A stretch of DNA of 64,000 nucleotides from Telmatactis stephensoni (lineage: Eukaryota > Cnidaria > Anthozoa > Actiniaria > Isophelliidae): the NCBI GenBank assembly GCA_029948255.1, contig JALIZF010001718.1, forward strand, positions 543,501 through 607,500, in the 5' to 3' direction. Made by a program: the position numbers and the translations under genes. Positions 1 to 13,413 of this stretch are shown piece by piece (within the stretch, counting starts at the first letter, position 1; every line of letters starts with the position of its first letter). Below the pieces are notes generated by a model. That model was not told the DNA's origin. It did no database searches and worked only from the letters and a program-made list of their open reading frames with translations.

Positions 1-1367
1 TCTAGCTAGTGTCATTATAAATGATTCCTGTTCTCTGTAGTAATTTGGAACAAGCTTTTATTAATTCTGACAATATTTTTCCAACTTGTTGTTTCTGGAA
101 GAAACTTAATGATGCAGTTCGTTTTGCGTCACAGCTTTTATTACCTGGCACGCAACAAACCCTTTTCACATTTGCAACCTCTTCATGTGTGTTCAAAGTG
201 AGAGTCAGAGTTCTTGTTTATTTTAGGTAAAATACCAAAGAAAATCGGTAATTTAAGGTCTTTTTGTGATAAGATTACAAAGTAATTATATCAATTAGAC
301 TTATCACACTATTGTACTTAAGCTGATATGCAAGGTGCTCGCCAGACTGTCGCTTAAAGATCCTTTTTTACGTATCATTTTCTGTTTTTCTTTGTGATTT
401 TCTTTGTCTCGCCTTTTTTCATTGCTTGTTCAGTGTTAGTTATCTTCGTGACTTGTACGATAACCCCCGGAAGAGCTGACAATCCAAGGGACCTAAGGAG
501 TATGGATTAGAAATGTAAACATTGATGGGTTTGGGATGGTAATATCTTTACACAACCCCTGGCCGTTACATTTGTTTAAACAGTACAACTCTGACTTAGG
601 GTTTTAGCAAAGTTAACGTATAGACTGGACAATCTCGAGTAAGTCCACTCATGGACAAACGTTTGATTGCGTCGAACATTTATCAGAACATCATTGGTAT
701 TACTTCTTGAGTTACGATTCAGTGGCTCGCAGGAGACTCTTTTATCGTAACAACGAGTCACGCGATCGACTCGACATCACGACAACTAAAAACAGGCCTT
801 CTGAGTTTGCATTTTCACGCGTTAACTATCGTCGTTCATGCATTCTTAAGTTTTGCGCTTTGCAGCAAAAGTCTTCAGCTGGTTAATATATATCGAGAGC
901 GTCACTAGAATATCCTGTGATTTCTCCTCCAGGTTTTGTGAACCTAAAAAAACACAAGACCCATTGGCCCAGCTTGAATCTTTTGTCAATTTTGTAAGGA
1001 AAACGCAACCTTATGGCGTTAAACAATAACAATGCGGCGATTAGGCAGAAAATTAAACCCCTCTAAAAGAAATGGAATCCCTTTTATATAATGAAGAGGT
1101 AATGAGTGCTTATAAGAGTCATTAAGTCAAATATGTACAAGTATATACTCAACAATACGGCTTCCTATTTACAAGTCTTACAAATCCATACAATAGGAGT
1201 ATAATGGATATCATTTACAAAGAATTGATACAGCACAGTTTTTATACCATTTGTATAATACATTCCAATAGCTAATTGTGTTATCATTTTATAGTTCAAG
1301 CAAAAGTTCACTTATCACGATGACACTTCTTTGGATGGTAAAACTGATCTTTGATTACTATCAATGC
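1..1367. other. Gene-free flank 3' of the first deiodinase-like gene
   Basis: I see no supported exon. Only short open frames occur, with no recognisable domain. The right part should hold the 3' UTR of the minus-strand gene that ends at 1368, but I could not fix a polyadenylation site. Confidence 0.4.
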
Positions 1368-2304
1368 TTAGGCTCTCTTGCGGTTGTTCAGTCTTTTTCT
1401 GTAGTGCGACAACCAGTTTTTGATGTCGGCAGTTTTGTACGAAGTCGGTCCTAGTCCTCCTGCATATTGTACTAGGTTGTTCTGGATGACAACTAGTCTA
1501 ATAGGTAGAGCTCCATAGGCTTTGTTTGCGGCGTTTTCAATGGTGTCTACCATAAGAATTGTCTTGGAGTGAACTCTACCAAGATTAAGCAAAGTTCTGG
1601 CTGCGCTACAACGTTCCTGCTGGCTCCGATGCTGTAGGATTTCGAAGTTCCCCTGCAAACAATAGAATGGTTTAACCTCTAGACCTGGTTTGCTAAATTT
1701 ACTAATTGGAAATCGTATCGCAAAAGTCTGTTGAATTGTTATCAAAACATCGACTTCTCGAAAAGACTACGCCTCTTGCCCAGATGCTAATCATTAAACA
1801 TTATACACTTGTATTTACCTTGAGGTTCCACTCGTTCGTTGGATGGGCTTCTTCAATGTAAATTGTCAAGAAATCTGCCACACTGCTGAATTCTTCCACT
1901 ATCTCGCCAAATTCGTGCAACCTGGCCATAAACACCGGGCATGTGCAGCTGCCGAAATTTACAATCAGTGGACGGCTTCCATGCGCGAAATCGAGCATCT
2001 GAAAATGCTTTGTTCCATCGACTGACACAACACAAGGGTTAGGGGCTGTTCTTCCTTCTTGTGCCTCCTTTAAAAGGTGTCGCAGTAGACAGTTCTGAAG
2101 GGATTTGAACATCTTCCATCCAAATAAATCGTCCCAGTAGTCTTCCTTGCGCATGTCGATGGTGGCAATCATTTTGAAAAGGCGTACGATGGGTCTTTCC
2201 ATCCAGTAAACCTTGTGCAGCAGTTTAAAAACCCCGAAAACCACGAACAAAATCAACCAGCTTCCATAGTAGAGTAACAACGCTTTGGCAGACGATGCAG
2301 TCAT
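1368..2304 (-). CDS. Iodothyronine deiodinase-like protein, cysteine type (copy 1)
   Basis: Two coding exons, 2304-1819 and 1652-1368, join in phase 0 (donor AAG|GTAAAT, acceptor TTTGCAG|GGGAAC) to give 256 residues, the usual deiodinase length. Residues about 8-30 form one hydrophobic N-terminal membrane segment. A thioredoxin-like fold follows with the family motif NFGSCTCPVF. Classical deiodinases have selenocysteine at the second Cys of SCTC; here residue 122 is Cys, encoded by TGC, so no UGA recoding is needed. EEAHPTNEW carries the conserved active-site-region His (about 154). Exon 2 has the family's VVIQ and YAGGLGP stretch. Deiodinases remove iodine from thyroid hormones, and a Cys-type active enzyme is known from amphioxus. 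Whether this copy deiodinates iodothyronines or another substrate cannot be read from the sequence. The paralogue at 7.2-8.3 kb shares the same intron position and phase. Confidence 0.9.
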
Positions 2305-2505
2305 TGCTGCAGGCTTGCAAATTTGGTCTGTTGTTTGTTAGTGTGGCGTACGACCCTTTCTGTTCACGATCTGATAGGCATCTGAGTATGCAGAATGTAA
2401 CACTCTAGTATATACAGGTTGTAGATGGCTCTAAGCACGTGAAGAATGGCTCGATATGACCTCTACCCCAGTATCCCACAATGCGTAAAATTGGTTGCAA
2501 AAGAC

Positions 2506-2513
2506 TGACGTCA
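2506..2513. promoter_or_regulatory. Palindromic CRE-type site upstream of deiodinase-like copy 1
   Basis: A perfect TGACGTCA lies about 200 bp upstream of the ATG at 2304. Nearby (about 2471-2484) TATCCCACAATGC resembles the ZNF143/THAP11 promoter motif. A TATATA lies near 2410. Together these fit a promoter region, but only by motif matching. Confidence 0.3.
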
Positions 2514-5500
2514 CACATTCATGTTCACTGTGACATTTTGGAAGCATAACGGATGTTCCACTGTATCCATTACTGGCTAACAACTCCTTCCGTCAACTGT
2601 TCTGCTCAAGGCATTTCCTCTATTTTCCTAAATAAGCCATGTTTTTGTGTCAAAACTGCGAACGAATTTGAACGTGACCGGTGCTAAGAGGGTATTATCC
2701 CTACCGGGGAATTGTGACCGTACCATACGGGCAAACCCTAATGTCTCCACGGTGTAACAGATGAGTTTATAGATAATTATACAGTATTTTCTTGGAGAGT
2801 TTTAGTAAAACATGGCGTGGGTTGGATCCATCTTCACTACTAAATGCGTGATCTGTTGCAAATTAATGACCATTATGTCGTTACGATCTCTAACCTATTG
2901 CTGACAGCCTACCCTCACTGTTTGCACATTGCTACACCTCTACACTTCCCTAAATAAACAGGCAGTTCTCTTTGCAAACGTACGAGAAAGTTTATTGAGG
3001 GGAAATTCACGACAGAGTTGTGTATTTGGTTAATGTTACATTGATTCAGCAAAGATTATGCATCAAAGTTTGCTATTTGTGCAAAAGCTGGCATCTCGGA
3101 AGCCGATCAGAAGGCCTAGACGACTTATTAGAGAATCTAGCAAGTTATGCATTAATAAGCATTAACAGCGAAATGAGCACTAATTTGCGGTTTAGTAGCA
3201 AGATAATGATATAAAGTGTCTGGAACGATGAAGCTTTTGCATTCTTTATCATCTGTATTTTCTTGTCAAAAACTGTTAACATTGTTAGGAAGGAAATGCG
3301 TTATTTTTCCGCATGTAACATGTGAGTTGATTTGCGTGTCTACAAGAGAAAATCGACTTGAAATGCTAAAATAAGTTAGTAAAAGATGATGTAAGTTCCA
3401 AAGTAAACATTTTGATAAAATCTTGATTTTTTAAACCATAGGCTATCAAGCGTTCCACTTGACTAGCTCATGTTGCGTGATCTCATGATTGTGAATCACT
3501 TCAACTAAATCTCTTACGAAAACATTACCTTATGATGTCTACCAAAGTCATGCAAAGATAGTCAACGAAAAATCTCGAAGAAATGTCAAATAATTTCGTC
3601 TCAGTGTCATTTATTAGACGCTAAGTGACAGATATTTGCTGTATTCCTGGCACAATAAATTTCCGTAAGATATGAGATTGTTGTACACTTTCAGTGCTGA
3701 CACCATGACAACTGACTGAATTTATGATGCCATTCAACCCGAAATAAAAACAGATAGATCCGCCTTCTAAAGAACAATTTACACTAGCTATCACGGATGG
3801 CAAAAGCTGTGTTTTTAATACCTGGGAAAAAATTGCAACTTTGTTCGATTTGCGTTGATGTGTTTTACTTCCAACACTCGTGGAATCCTGACGTTTTCAG
3901 CCCCCGCAAAAATAATCAAAAAGTAGAGATCTTCGCAACAAAGAGTTTTTTCTCTGCGATAGACAGTGACTAAAATAGCATTTTTTGGTCAGATAAGTGG
4001 CTCCAAGTCGACATCATAACATCATGTTCGTATCTATGTTTTTAAGCGTCGCCTGCGGGTCTAACATTTGTCAAAAAATCTTTCCTGGGCAATTTTTGCT
4101 TTCAGAAAAATAACCTCAATACTCGCTTCCCATTTTTTTCTTTTTCCATTGTTGCATTTCCTATGATGAACTGATCTCAGAAATATTTTTTATTGACTGA
4201 GTTGAGAATGAAAGAAAGCGAGATCCATGGCATGTTTTGTATCTTATCTTTAGTAATTGAGGCTGCACAAAGGTCACATCAATACACCGTCATAGTTGTT
4301 TCAGCAGTTTTGCCCAATCAATTTGATCAAACACAGATCTAACGTCCCTTGGACCAAGGTCATCTCAGCTGCACGCAAAACCAACTGAAGACAGCAGTTC
4401 ATTTAATGTCCTAATTACCCTGGTAAATGCCTCTCTAAAAATACAAAACTCACAAATAAGAAAACGACTATGAAATACAAATGTAATCGAAAACGTGCTC
4501 TTTCTGGGATAGTCAAAGGAAATGATGGACGTCCCTATGTTATCTAGGCTGCAGCGTAAAGCAAGAAATATTAACCATAATCTATAGTAGTTTTTGTGCT
4601 GTATTCTTGCATGACATTTCCCTTCTTATGTTCCAAGGTCATGGTATTTCAAGCACCAAATTTCTGGAGTTTAGCAGAACTTTTTACATATTTCAAACAC
4701 CTTCTTACTGGGGCGCAAAGTCAGTCCTTGTCATGCAAACCAAAAATGACAAAATTGCTATTCGTTTTTCCTAAATTTACGATAAATCCAACTTGAAGTT
4801 ATGCTAGTGAAGTACAAGGTAGCTAGAGTTGGAAAAAATACTGTTGTTTATAGTTGTGCTGTAGATTGTTGAAAGAATATGTCATCGCACCACCTGGTGT
4901 TGTATACTACCTTTTGCAAATGCCGCTTTGTTAGTACACCCAAATATCAAACTTTTCCTCACACTAAACTTCATTCTATTTATTCTCTCCAGTTCTTTTC
5001 TTGATATTTAGTTTTCATTTTGCATAATCACGTACGCAGTTCTAACCACTTATAGTACTGCAGGCACAGCGCTAAATAGTGGAGTCATTTTTGACATTCT
5101 GAAAATATATCATTATAGACTGCAAAATCTATGAAATAAGAATACGCTTTAATCTCCAGTTTTATTCTACAGAATGCAATGTCGTGACCATCTGATTAGT
5201 TTTAATGTAAACAAGCCTGGAACAATAAAACAGTTGGCTTGAGTTGAGGTGTGATTGTAAAAACAATCTTGCTGTTACAGTTATTGCGCTACGTGTTCGT
5301 CGGTCGATCACGATATACCTCATGAATTAATAACAAAACTATTGATGTACTACCACAAAGTTCGAAACTAACTTTCTGGCAAGCTTTGATTGCGCAGCCA
5401 GACTAGGCTGGAATTTTGATGATGTATTTTTACCATTTTGCTAGAAACCTTGTCATATCTGACTGATGTCAGGTTATTTCTTGTTGACGACTCATTTGTT

Positions 5501-7223
5501 TCGCTTCTTATGAACATCAAGATCAAGTCTCAGTAGGCGGTAAAGGTTCCTAGATTCCTTGGTAGATCAAGAAGTGTAGTTTCTTTAATGGAGAAATGCT
5601 TCAACCACCTGTGGAACACGCCCCTTCCCACCGTCCTCGCTAATTACCATATTTTCACGCATTCTCGTTGATATGAATTATTTAGACATTGACATCGCAC
5701 TCTGTAAACTTTAATAAAATATTGAGCCTTGAACGGGCGACTGAATGTCTGCATGAAAAAAATGTTTAGGGGCACTGCGCGTATTTGCACGAAATGACGG
5801 TAATAATGAAATGTTTTATTTCAAATGCTTATATATATAAGAAACATTACCTAATTTGATCGAAAAATGTTACTTTGCAATAAAAATTCAATTCGCACTG
5901 CTTTCATTAAATGTATTTGTTAATGACTTAGAGTCTAAACAAAAGTCTATATATAGTGAATATAGAGTAAACATTACTATTTATACACTGTACCAATATT
6001 TCTATCGATACTTGATTAGTTTATTCTGCACGCAACCTTGTGATACCGTTAACAGCTAAAATGCTGGTCAAATTCGAGATAATTCTTGTCGTGAGAAAGT
6101 TCGAGTACATTTCATTGTAGATGATATTAAAAATTTACACCCTCCTCCCATCCCTGTCCCCTCCTCCTCATGTCGGCAACGTCATCCGTCACACCTGGAG
6201 CAAAGATGAATTGCGCTGATGGAAAATGCTTCGTCACGAACTTCAAATAATGCGGTGAAATTATGAAATAAAGTTGAATGGATCTGGACAGAAGGTTACG
6301 CATTTTGTTTTAGGTTAAGAACTCTATGTCTGACAAGTGAGTTTGTATGGTTATCATGCTGATGATAAAGGCATTCAATCTCAACAGGCTTAGCTCTTCA
6401 TCAAGTCCTCGCCATCTGCGTTGAAAATGTTTTTTATAGCTAGCCTGAGAGGACTTGACATTAGGCCAAGGATGTCCGCGTCAATACATAGTTTCACAGG
6501 TGACAGTATAGTTCTTTCTTGTATATCGTGATATGACATTAAATATTTCCTTAGTGAGTTCATAAATCCATATACAGACAAAGTTTCTTTATAATTGCTC
6601 CGATAGCCATATCTAAGTGTTTGGCATTGTTTACTATTGCTACAAAGCCTAAACTAGCATGGGGCAAGCGAAATATCCCTAGGGCGCGCCGAGACCGGCC
6701 TACACTAAATTAACACCGACATCTGATAATCAATTTTGCGGAAAATGTAAATGTAAAAAGTTATTGCGCAGTTGAGCATCACGCACGGGCTTTTTGTGTA
6801 TTTTACAGAAGTATTTCATGCTATAAAAAGACTTGTTACTTAAATATTGTCTTAATTGTTTTTACTAGGGCTTTCTCCAGTAAACATTCCAAAATACTAA
6901 TGCCTTAATACTTTGGTCACTGGAATAAGTATAAAAAACTTAAACAAGCCTTAAATTTGGTTAGCTTGTATATGATTTTAAAAGATGACCTTGAAGACCA
7001 ATGACAACAAATTTAGAAAATACCATTCAATAATAATTGTAAGTTGCAAAATTATCAAAATTGATATACACACTTGGTTCTGATTGCAAAAGCGTTAACG
7101 TACTTCAAAGGGTCAATTACACTCCTATGGGACGGCGAAGCGTTTGACTTACAGACCAAGACCAATACAAGATAACAGTGAAATAAATCATTGAACTTTG
7201 CAATGGCCTGGGTAGTTTTCTTT
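2514..7223. other. Intergenic region between the two deiodinase-like genes
   Basis: About 4.7 kb without an exon I can support. Open frames are short and show no family resemblance. No tandem array or clear inverted repeat stands out. It separates two genes of the same family and orientation. Confidence 0.4.
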
Positions 7224-8284
7224 CTAAATTGTCTCTATTTTAGCTGGGTTGTTATTATTGGGATCGCTCAAATCTAAGTTGTCCAACCATTCTGCTATCT
7301 CTGCGGGCTTGTAAAAGGTCGGCCCTACTCCACCAGCATATTGGATTTTCTCGTCTTGTACTATGTACAGTCTATTGGGCAATGCAGCAAATGCTTTAGT
7401 TGCGCTGTTGCAAACCGCGTCAACCACGAGTAAAGTCTTCAATGTTCCTGAGTTAAGAAGATTTTGTGCAGCTTTACAACGCTCTTCCTGAGTTTTATGC
7501 TGTGGGATGTCCAGTATGTTGTTCTTCAAGGAAAACAAAAAATAAAATATTAGCGCAATTTTTATGTTGATATACAATGACGCAAATATGCGTTAAATAT
7601 TCGGTACACGTATCGTTCACCATTAACTCGTGTGCTGCGCATCACAACATTCTGCAGGACCTCTGTTTAAAAACACCTCAACACGACCTTGCACTGATTT
7701 CAATCAGGTTCATCAATTCATACCAGTAGACATATGCAGAGATAGGCTGACATTAAGACAAAAAGACACTCACAGTTGCGTGATTACTGCCTTTATTTAC
7801 CTTAATTCTCCATTCGTCTGTCGGATGAGCCTCTTCTACGTAAACAGTTAAGAAATCTGCAATGCTGTTGAATTCTTCCACAATTTCTCCAAACTGCTGC
7901 AATCTCTGCATAAACACAGGGCACGTGCAACTGCCAAAATTCACAACTAAAGGACGACTGCCGCGTGCCCAATCGAGAAGGCGATGACTCGTGTTTCCGT
8001 CCACAGAGAAAAGTAAAGGGTTGGGGGTCTTTCTGTTCAGGTATGCCTCTCTTTGCAGCTCGCGCAGGACGAGTTTCTGATATGTCTTGAACATTTTCCA
8101 CCCAAAGAGTCCGTTCCAGTAATCTTCTTTTTGCATTTCAATGGTTGACAGTTTTCTGATCATCGCCTCGATGAAACGGTGAGTGAAAGGAAGAACATAG
8201 ACCAGCTTAAAGAACCCAAAAGCTGACGAGGAGTAAGCACGATGCGGTGTAGTAAGGAAGCAAAACTTTCAATGACGATATCAT
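7224..8284 (-). pseudogene. Iodothyronine deiodinase-like, cysteine type (copy 2), 5' frame break
   Basis: The exon ending at 7801 (donor AAG|GTAAAT) and exon 7523-7224 (acceptor GAAG|AACAAC) join in phase 0 as in copy 1. They encode the thioredoxin-fold core with NFGSCTCPVF (TGC at the selenocysteine position), EEAHPTDEW and YAGGVGP. The expected start at 8284 opens a frame like the copy 1 N-terminus (MISSLKVLLPYY...), but it hits TAA at 8209-8207. The conserved frame resumes one base away around the run TTTTGGG (about 8211-8217). The next in-frame ATG is at 8163, which would give 220 residues without the membrane anchor. So this is a recent pseudogene, a gene using the internal ATG, a gene with an unseen 5' exon, or an assembly error in a short homopolymer. 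The rest of the reading frame is intact and well conserved, which argues against long decay. Confidence 0.75.
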
Positions 8285-11092
8285 AGTTGCGCCAGCTCCA
8301 ACTTTGATCTTCCCAGTTTTGATGGTCTTTTCTGTTTTATTTATTTATTTTTCAGTTTGCAACGAAGTGGACGCTGTATGCTCCTTTCAACGTGCAAAGA
8401 ATTATGAGCTCGACAGCTTCTGGTCGTGTCCTTAAGTCATCGCTCGTGACTAGAAAAATTCATGTGATTGTTTTTGTGTACTTGCACCGATCAAGTTGAC
8501 CTTTCTTGCAATGGTGATCGACTCACAGGATGGGTTCTTGAAATGAATGATTGTGTTGTCTTGAAGTGATCAAGAGCTCGGTGAATGCCGAGACTGTCTG
8601 TCATGCTCCCGTTCTGTTTATTTAAAACTCCCTCTATTGCACCGCCAAGATGTCCGACTGGGCCTATCAGCAGGATGCAAAAAACAGCCTTTGAGTGTCA
8701 TTGCCGACAGAACACGCTGAGATGACCTTATCAGTGCTTAATTCTCTGAGATAACACGCCATTACAACAGTGTAGTTTCTCGTATTTCCTTGTTTAACAC
8801 AACAACCAATCACTCAATAGTGTCTCATTCATTTGTTCTTTACATTTTTTTCCATTACTTCACTCGGCACTCAACTTCTTCAAAGCGCTTTTCCCTACGT
8901 ATCAAAGCCCATTGTAAAGCTCTTGGCTTGAACTACGGCTCACAAATCAGCTTTGTTTAGCCAATCCGACTAACGGTTTGTTGGCGATCTTTCAAACAGT
9001 AAATAAGTGGCCACAACACGTTCTGCTCTTGGCTCTCGTGGTTTGCATTTCTAATCGAAAACTTCACTCGCGTGTCACAAGTGTTGTTAAGCGTTGAAGG
9101 GAGAATCTTGAACCACGCGATTTTCAGTTCCTATCATGCTTAGCACCATTTAGCAGTGTACAAAAGAAATATTTCCGGGCTTTAAACACTAAGATTACGT
9201 GGTCTTATTTTCTCTTCATACTGTTACGTTAGCTCGTCTCTGCAACTGCTTACATTGCGACCGGAAGTTGTTAAATTGATCCAATTAAAGATCAATGACT
9301 TTTCTCGTGCCTTCAACAAGGATTTGTAGAGTAACGTACTGATCGCCGTTGTACGCTGTATCGTTAAGAAAACACGTCGTCACTGTAAAAGTGTTTTATG
9401 TTTACACGAAGATGCAGATTTTGTTTGCGGCAAGTTGTTTGATCGTTTCCTGATTTAGTTGCTTCTACTGAATGTAAACATCGACTACAGAGCTCTGACC
9501 CAGACCAAATAAGGACACTCAAGATCACACTAGCAGAATAGATTAGAATTCTTCCTTACTTTAGAATCATTTATATAAATCAAGGCTTATTAGCAAAGTT
9601 CTCCATGAACTTGACATCATCTTCCAATGTATCTGTGACATCGCAAAAGGAAAGTAGATATAGATGGATTTATGATAATTTATTATGTAATTCTTTCATC
9701 GTCCAAACTAACTCCACCCAACAACACCCAAGCGATCATCTAATTAGACTAGTCTAATTATTGGTAAATGTCTTGGTGGTATGTCAACTATTCCAGGGTA
9801 CGTTAGTGAGCGCTGTCACTATGGATCAACAGATAAGAACTAGTTTCTCTTATCAATCAACCTCTCAAAGAAGGTCATTGCACCATTGACAAGGCGCACT
9901 CTTCGATCAAACTAAGCGATGACAGCATCAACATATCGTGAGATACCACCGTCACGGCATGCCAACACCTACGTAGATTGTCCTCTCTAGTAATAGCTTA
10001 TTTCCTCTCAACAAAGTTTCTTCCTTCAGGGTCTATGCCACAGCGAATTGCTACCCAAGCTTTTGCGTTTTCAATCCAAGAATTAAGCTCTCTTTTCGAG
10101 CAAAGTTTTTTGTTTTTGCTTTCGTGATTTATCTTTTAGACTACCCGGAGACGTAGAGGTGTAAGGTGTCTATGTCAACCCAATAAATCAATGATATCAG
10201 TGGGAGCACAGCCTCTAGGGCTACAGCCAGTGATTACATCTGGACAAATCTGTTGAAACTTTGGAAAGACATTCAACTGACAGGAATGTGTTTTTCTTCT
10301 AGAAAATACTGCTTTCAGTTTTAAAAGCAGAATAAAAATTGACGTAGGTACGAAAATTTGCGAAACTTTTTATGTGAGAAAAGTGTAATCTCCGTTACTT
10401 TTATTTGCCACTGGTTTCGCCAGAATTCGTTTGTTTTTTCTTCTTAATTCTTCTTCTTTGTCATGACAATATAATTACTAATAACATTGTTGATTTATTG
10501 ATAATTAATTAATCAAGATTAAGTATTAGGTTATGATATAATTATAAGTGATTCAAATCGAAAATTAGTTTTTTGGTCTTTATGCTTTATAGGGATATAG
10601 TCGGTTACCTTAATGAGCACATGATCTTGCAATAGTCTAGATCTGGTCTAATTGTCCCTATTTTATGGCACCACTTGAACAATCTGTACTTCAAGTTCAT
10701 TAACCTTGTTTGATGGTCGAAGAAAACCATGCAAAGACACTCATGCTCATTTCACGCAAGTGTCATGTTATATAGATTGCAACAGTTTGTAATGAGAAAA
10801 AACTAAAGTTTGATTGAGATATGATATATGCAAATACCTGATGCTTAAAAGACTTAGGTTTTTGAAATTTAGGTGAGCATCGGTTTATTTCATCAAAGAT
10901 TTGCTGTAGTCTGAAAAACTTACCGACCCCCTGCCGTTTTAATTATAGCGGGCTGCCTGTCGATTGAATAATAAAGTCTGCCTTTTTAACGCACTGGATT
11001 ATGATGATGAATACATTGATTAGAACTTATTGTAAATAGCGAAAGGCCTAGATCGCACTGAAGTGGAAGCTAGTCCCTCTCCGAATAATAGT
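8285..11092. other. Gene-free region upstream of deiodinase-like copy 2
   Basis: No exon, RNA gene or repeat array is supported here. The part next to 8284 should hold the promoter of copy 2, but I see no convincing core element. Confidence 0.4.
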
Positions 11093-11156
11093 GAACCAGA
11101 AAAAAAAAGAAAGAAAGGAAAAAAGAAGAAAGAAAAGAAAGAAAGAAGGAAAGAAA

Positions 11157-11193
<37 letters not shown>

Positions 11194-11228
11194 AAAGAAA
11201 GAAAGAAAGAAAGAAAGAAAGAAGAAAT
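11093..11228. repeat. (GAAA)n-type purine microsatellite
   Basis: An almost pure purine run of GAAA, GAAAA and GGAA units. It makes Lys/Glu/Arg-rich open frames on one strand and Phe/Leu/Ser frames on the other; neither is a gene. Confidence 0.95.
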
Positions 11229-11521
11229 ATGATTACAGCTATCAACACTCTCCCTTGCTTCGAGGGTTTTTTCTCCGGGTACTCTGGTTTTTCCTCCCTC
11301 AGTAAAAACGGACTAGTTTCGATCTAAGCTGTGCTCCGTGATCAGACATGAGTCGTATGGTGGCTGCTGCGTGTGTGTGTATATGTATGTGTAAATGTGC
11401 AACTGTCTCGTAATGAAAGCGCCCTTGAATACCTTCGACTCGATCACGTTGAGTTGCGCCCTTCGTAATTCAGCACTTGGCTGCAAGGAAGGGATGATGA
11501 GCTACCCCAAATTTATTTTAT

Positions 11522-12640
11522 AACACGTGGGCAGTTACAGTTTTGCGCTACTCAGCTGGAGCAATCAACTGGACACAAGAAGAACTTAAGATCATGGACA
11601 GAAATTCGAGGAAACTAATGACAGTGGAAAGCTCTACACCCAAAGTCAAGAGGAAGAGGACTTGTAAATATCGAAGAGTGCATTGAAAGTGAAAGAAAAA
11701 CTTAAATGAATATATAAGAAAGAATGATGAAGAAATGCTGAAAATGGAGAGTGGTAAGAACAACGTACCTGAACCGAATGAAAGTGCAAAGGAATACAAG
11801 TCAAGACAATATGAAGAAAAGATCAGCCAATGGAAAGAGAAACCACTTCACGGACAGTTTGCTAGAGGGATTGAAAGTGTGAATCAAAAAATTCTCAAAA
11901 AAGTGGGGGGACTCTAGCCGCCCAGCCCCCCCCCCCCCCGGCTCCGCTGTCCCTGAAAGGAACTTGGCGATGGTTACAGTTTGGAGATTCAAAGAAAGAA
12001 ACAGAAGGAGTGTTAATGGCTGCTCAAGATCAAGCTCTTCCTGTGAATGCAATCAAAGCCAAGATTCAAGGAAAAAATGTAGAGCCCAGTGTAGAAGACC
12101 ACATAAGTCACGGAGACCATATAAGTCATGTGATTAGCGGTAGCCCAAAGTTGACACAGACAGATTACAAGAAGAGGCACGACCGCCTTGCTACTACTAT
12201 ACACTAGCACTTATGTAAAATGTACGATCTACCACATCGCGCTAAGTGGTACGAACATCAAGTTGAGAAAGGAGTAGAGAAGACAAAGATGATGCGACTA
12301 TACCATTAGACAAGACCACTTCATCACGCACAGAAGACCAGACATCGTACTAGTGGACAAGCAAGAGAAGACGACGTATCTAATTGACATTGCAGTACCT
12401 GAAGATCCAAACGTGGAAAAGAAGGAACAAGAAAAAATCACAAAGTACAGCGGCCTAGCAAGAGAACTGAGGAAGATCTGGAAGACCAAGACAAAAACGG
12501 TACCGATTGTAATATGCGCGCTAGGCGCTGTTACAAAAAATGTAAAAGGACATATGACAGCTAGAAATTCTGCTATCAACAGGAATGTTGCAAAAGTCAG
12601 CTCGATCTGTTAGGAACATCTCACATATTAAGGAAAGTCT
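11522..12640 (+). pseudogene. Decayed non-LTR retrotransposon 3' part with restriction-like endonuclease domain
   Basis: Pieces of one protein appear in order but in shifting frames with stops. LRYSAGAINWTQEELKIMDR near 11545-11600 is the region after the reverse transcriptase. A fragment with KPLHGQFARGIES lies near 11840. YKKRHDRLATTIH then follows, with a stop before HLCKMYDL (12165-12225). Last comes RRPDIVLVDKQEKTTYLIDI with KEQEKITKY (12325-12450). The RPDIV...IDI...K..KY pattern fits the PD-(D/E)xK-type endonuclease at the C-terminus of R2/NeSL-like elements. A cysteine/histidine knuckle is not intact. The reverse transcriptase itself is missing, so the copy is 5'-truncated and dead. 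A long C-run lies at about 11926-11939. Confidence 0.65.
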
Positions 12641-13413
12641 TAGAGTAGGATAAGAACTTTGAACATTGACAGGTTACTTAGATTTAAGTTTGGGACTCGG
12701 CCAAGTTGCAAGAAGTCTTAGGTTTCAGTTGACCGTTACCAGGAATAGCTTTTGTAACAAATATCTTATATCCTGTGGACAATAAAATAATAATTAGACG
12801 AAACTTGTTTGGGATAAATCAATCGTAAATACCATAGCTGGTTCGTCAGCAGGAGGAGTATAGGAAAAGGTAAAACCCTGATTGGATAAGTCGATTTCGA
12901 ATTCCGCTATTGATCAGGGCCATATGTAATATGCGGGAAAAATGCGAACTACTTTTCCGTTTTCATTTCCAGGTCATGTAAACACAATGGACCACGCATA
13001 CGCGATGATGAAAACATTCTGCCGTGTACGTTGTTGGCGAAAACTATTAAAGCCACAGAAGCCAAAGTTTGTCCCACAAAAATCAGTTTGAGGACATTGC
13101 AGTATCGTCTTTCGTCCCTTTTGCACGAAGTACTTTCTTGTTTGTACGTACAAATGCTCAAAATCAGTTAAAACATTATAAAAATATTGCTTGGGATTCC
13201 TGTGGTCAAGACGCAGACGCGCAGAAGCCCGCGAAAACTTGCGCATGCGCTGTCGTTTTTCCGCCGTGTCGGTCTGTTTTCTTTACAGTTTTTTAGTTTT
13301 TCTGGCTGGAAGTGGAATACAAATAGAATACGAAACTGTTTTGAGAAGTGATTCGGTTACTGTAGTTCTTCGTACATATTTTTCAAATTGATTTGAATAT
13401 TTAGATGGATGAG

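Noticed and set aside
1368..8284. Selenoprotein genes with SECIS elements
   Set aside because: Both genes have TGC at the selenocysteine position and no in-frame TGA in the core, so no SECIS is expected.
11048..11327. Lys/Glu-rich and Phe/Leu-rich frames
   Set aside because: Translations of the GAAA microsatellite.
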